From NCBI RefSeq assembly GCF_023369855.1, contig NZ_JAMBPP010000024.1:1-42873 (forward strand): DNA of 42,873 nucleotides. Reading direction: 5' to 3'. The stretch comes from Actinotalea alkalitolerans (GTDB lineage: Bacteria > Actinomycetota > Actinomycetes > Actinomycetales > Cellulomonadaceae). Shown here piece after piece: positions 40,742 to 42,873 of the stretch. The notes below the pieces were generated by a model. The model saw only the letters and a program-made list of their open reading frames with translations. It was not told where the DNA came from and made no database searches. Position numbers and translations under genes: made by a program. Numbering within the stretch: position 1 is the stretch's first letter; every line of letters begins with the position of its first letter.

Positions 40742-40756
40742 CTGAGGCTTACCTTC
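40738..40756. promoter_or_regulatory. Possible DtxR/IdeR-type iron box (one good half-site)
   Basis: On the + strand TCTGCTGAGGCTTACCTTC matches the 19-base DtxR/IdeR consensus (TWAGGTWAGSCTWACCTWA) at 14 positions: 10 of 11 in the right half but only four of eight in the left. It overlaps the -35 box just described, a position from which a repressor would block transcription. It may be chance. Confidence 0.25.
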
Positions 40757-40793
40757 CTCCACGGACCTTCGTCCCAGACGTCCGCGCATCGTG

Positions 40794-41489
40794 TCACGCC
40801 GGACGGGTACCGCGGTGCAACGCCACGATGCCGCCGCTGAGGTTGCGGTAGGCGACGTCGCGCCACCCCGCCGCACGCAGCGCGCGACCCAGGCCCCCCT
40901 GGTCGGGCCAGGCACGGATGGACTCGGCGAGGTACACGTAGGCGTCCGGCTCCTTGGAGACCGCCCGGGCGACCGGCGGCAGCGCCCGCATGAGGTACTC
41001 GGTGTAGACCACCCGCAGCGGCGTCCACGTGGGCTGGGAGAACTCGCAGACCACGAGCCGGCCGCCGGGGCGGGTCACCCGCAGCATCTCGGCCAGGGCC
41101 GCACCGGTGTCCACCACGTTGCGCAGCCCGAACGAGATGGTCACCGCGTCGAAGCTCGCGTCGGCGAAGGGCAGCCGGGTCGCGTCACCGGCCGTGAACG
41201 GCAGGTCCGGCCGACGTCCCTTGCCCACGGCGAGCATCCCCACGGAGAAGTCGCACGGGACGACCCGGACCCCCGCGGCGTCGAAGGGCTCGCTCGAGGT
41301 CCCGGTGCCCGCGGCGAGGTCCAGCACCCGCTGGCCGGGACGGGCGTCCACCGCCCGGATCGTCGCGGCCCGCCACCGGCGGTCCTGGCCCAGGGAGATC
41401 ACGTCGTTGGTCAGGTCGTAGCGGCGTGCGATGCCGTCGAACATCGCGGCGACCTCGTGCGGCTTCTTCTCCAGGCTGGCGCGGGGCAT
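40794..41489 (-). CDS. ubiE: Demethylmenaquinone methyltransferase
   Basis: The 231-residue SAM-dependent methyltransferase starts [21 protein letters not shown] and has [18 protein letters not shown], the UbiE/MenG signature, the SAM motif [12 protein letters not shown] (around 55-66) and ISFGLRNV (about 118-125). It performs the last step of menaquinone synthesis, C-methylation of demethylmenaquinone. ATG 41489 has no clear Shine-Dalgarno site. The gene is divergent from menF with 73 nt between starts, and 114 nt separate its stop from the MenJ-like start. Confidence 0.94.
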   Translation of the reverse strand: MPRASLEKKPHEVAAMFDGIARRYDLTNDVISLGQDRRWRAATIRAVDARPGQRVLDLAAGTGTSSEPFDAAGVRVVPCDFSVGMLAVGKGRRPDLPFTAGDATRLPFADASFDAVTISFGLRNVVDTGAALAEMLRVTRPGGRLVVCEFSQPTWTPLRVVYTEYLMRALPPVARAVSKEPDAYVYLAESIRAWPDQGGLGRALRAAGWRDVAYRNLSGGIVALHRGTRPA

Positions 41490-41548
41490 GTGGTCATCAT
41501 CTCAGCCCGCGCCCACCGGTCGGGACGTGACGCCCCGCCCCGGGGACC

Positions 41549-41554
41549 TACGCT
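41549..41554 (+). promoter_or_regulatory. -10-like TACGCT just before the menF start
   Basis: TACGCT fits TANNNT and lies 8 nt before ATG 41563 (5 nt before the GTG at 41560). No ribosome site is present, so menF may be leaderless. No matching -35 was seen. Confidence 0.35.
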
Positions 41555-41562
41555 GGGGCGTG

Positions 41563-42756
41563 ATGAGCACCGATCCCTCGGCCCCTGCGGGGTCGTACCT
41601 GCACCCCGGGCCGCTGGTCGTGCGGACGGTCGCGATCGACCCCGCCGAGGTCCCGGACGACCTGCTCGAGCTGCTGCCCTGCGAGTCCGGCCTGGCCTGG
41701 GTGCGTCGCGGCGACGGCCTCGTGGCCTGGGGCGAGCTGCTGCGGATCGAGACCACCGGCCCCACCCGCTTCGCCCGGGCCGAGGAGCAGTGGCAGCAGC
41801 TCGTCGCGCACGCGGTGGTCCGCGACGAGGTGCGTGTCCCCGGCACCGGGCCGGTGGCCTTCGGCTCGTTCGCGTTCTCCGACACCTCGCCCTCGGGCGG
41901 CACGCTCGTCGTGCCGCGGGTGGTCGTCGGGCGACGCGGGAGCACGAGCTGGGTCACCACGCTCGACATCGGCGCCGTCACCACGGCCCCCGGCCTCGCG
42001 CACGTGTCCCCGGGCCCGCCGCCCCAGGCCCCCGGGCCCGTCGGGTACGAGGACGGTGCGCTGTCCGCCGAGGGGTGGCAGGACGTCGTCCGGCAGGCGG
42101 TGGCCGAGATCCGCGGCGGCCGGCTCGAAAAGGTGGTGCTCGCACGGGACGTCGTCGCGCGGACCCAGGCGCCGCTCGACCCCCGGTGGTTGCTCGGCCG
42201 CCTCGCCGCGGACTACACCTCGTGCTGGACCTTCGCCGTCGACGGTCTGGTCGGGGCCACCCCCGAGCTGCTCGTCCGCAGCGAGAAGGGCCTGGTCACC
42301 TCGCGCGTGCTGGCCGGGACCATCCGCCGCACCGGTGACGACGACGCCGACATGGCGCGGGCCGCGATCCTGGCGCACTCGTCCAAGGACCTCGAGGAGC
42401 ACGAGTACGCCGTGACGTCGGTCGCGCACGCCCTCGAGCCGTTCTGCTCGTCGGCCAACGTGCCCGAGATCCCCTTCGTGCTGCACCTGCCCAACGTGCT
42501 GCACCTGGCCACCGACGTGACCGGCGTGCTGCGGGCCGACGGCCTCGGTCCCGCACCCTCGAGCCTCGCCCTCGCCGCTGCCCTGCACCCGACCGCCGCC
42601 GTCGCCGGCACCCCCACCCCGGCGGCCCGGGAGCTCATCGATCGGATCGAGGGGATGCACCGCGCCCGCTACGCGGGACCGGTCGGCTGGATCGGGGCCG
42701 ACGGCGACGGCGAGTGGGGCATCGCTCTGCGGTCGGCCGAGCTCGACCCCGACGAA
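41563..42756 (+). CDS. menF: Isochorismate synthase, 3' end lost in a poly-C tract
   Basis: The 398 recognisable codons encode a chorismate-binding enzyme of the MenF/DhbC/EntC family. The conserved Lys is K190 (GGRLEKVVLARDVV), TPELLVRS and SRVLAGTIRR follow, then SSKDLEEHEYAV, LHLPNVLHLATDV, LHPTAAVAGTP, and YAGPVGWIGADGDGEWGIALRSAEL. It isomerises chorismate to isochorismate, the first step of menaquinone synthesis. The family normally continues about 40 residues with an R-L-F-A-G-x-G-I-V motif. Here the frame enters a run of C at 42757 and stays open to the window end, so the natural end is missing or corrupted. ATG 41563 is used; there is no Shine-Dalgarno site. Confidence 0.88.
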
Positions 42757-42791
42757 CCCCCCCCCCCCCCGCCCCCCCCCCGGGGCGGGGG
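42757..42791. repeat. C/G homopolymer junction, probably an assembly fault
   Basis: Fourteen C, one G, ten C, four G, one C and five G follow each other. The tract lies inside menF, breaks its homology, and separates it from sequence whose better coding strand is the opposite one. Such runs are typical of read-end artefacts or a false join, although a true slippery tract cannot be excluded. Confidence 0.6.
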
Positions 42792-42873
42792 CCGCTTCGC
42801 CGGTGACGGTGGCGAGCTCGTCGCCGATCAGGGTCGCGGCCGTGGCCATCCGAGACACGTCCAGCCACACGTG
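42790..42873 (-). CDS. Possible fragment of another gene on the minus strand
   Basis: Read on the minus strand from the window edge, 28 codons give a protein-like stretch ending IGDELATVTGEAA with G or C in nearly all third positions. The plus-strand menF frame through the same bases has many T and A third positions. I therefore think this is part of an unrelated gene joined across the homopolymer. No family could be assigned, and the frame is open at both ends. Confidence 0.3.

Noticed and set aside
42757-42873. Plus-strand menF continuation with RFAGDGGELVAD, which faintly resembles the expected R-L-F-A-G-x-G-I-V end
   Set aside because: The match is weak, it follows a homopolymer, and third-position composition favours the minus strand.

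Overview
The window is very GC-rich (third codon positions almost all G or C) and has GTG starts and dense stop/start overlaps. Its gene families (HtpX, FprA, RarD, complete nuoA-N, menaquinone genes, and a kinase/FN3/MoxR/DUF58/transglutaminase-fold cluster) point to an actinobacterium. It is probably of the Micrococcales type (Cellulomonas and relatives); this placement is inferred from gene content, not from a search. No tRNA, rRNA, CRISPR array, insertion sequence or phage gene was seen. All of it looks like chromosomal backbone.

Layout. 1-66 is the tail of a Dps-like gene, followed by a CpdA-like metallophosphoesterase (356-1321, +), htpX (1406-2281, -), fprA (2362-3723, -) and a divergent rarD-type transporter gene (3903-4874, +). 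From 21514 leftward to about 4890 (- strand) lies an envelope-signalling cluster: PP2C phosphatase, FHA protein, membrane Ser/Thr kinase, a 2,043-residue Ig-like/FN3 surface protein, MoxR ATPase, DUF58 protein and a TgpA-like transglutaminase-fold membrane protein. A membrane-anchored unknown and an RDD-FHA protein follow. The first seven genes overlap at stop/start codons or are separated by 1 nt, so they are probably translated as a coupled set. The gene set matches the bifidobacterial 'PFNA' cluster (pkb2, fn3, aaa-atp, duf58, tgm, prpC, fha). The striking feature is that the transglutaminase-fold protein lacks all three catalytic triad residues.

From 41489 leftward to 21715 lies a respiration block on the - strand: menaquinone methyltransferase (ubiE/menG), a geranylgeranyl-reductase-family flavoprotein (MenJ-like), all fourteen complex I genes in the order nuoA to nuoN, and a long-chain polyprenyl diphosphate synthase whose start overlaps the nuoN stop. 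A 12-bp hairpin 8 nt after the last stop probably ends this operon. Divergent from ubiE is menF (isochorismate synthase, + strand), which begins at 41563 and runs into a poly-C tract at 42757. The region therefore makes menaquinone (chorismate entry, side chain, methylation, side-chain reduction) and the enzyme that uses it. NuoG has lost all four cysteine ligands of the optional N7 cluster and carries an insertion between N4 ligands.

Regulatory signals were read by eye: a promoter-like pair with an overlapping DtxR/IdeR-like half-box upstream of the MenJ-like gene, two mutually exclusive hairpins upstream of nuoA, and TANNNT boxes about 6 nt from the start codon (possible leaderless mRNAs) at rarD, menF and the membrane-anchored unknown. 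The last about 120 bases contain a C/G homopolymer junction that looks like an assembly fault.
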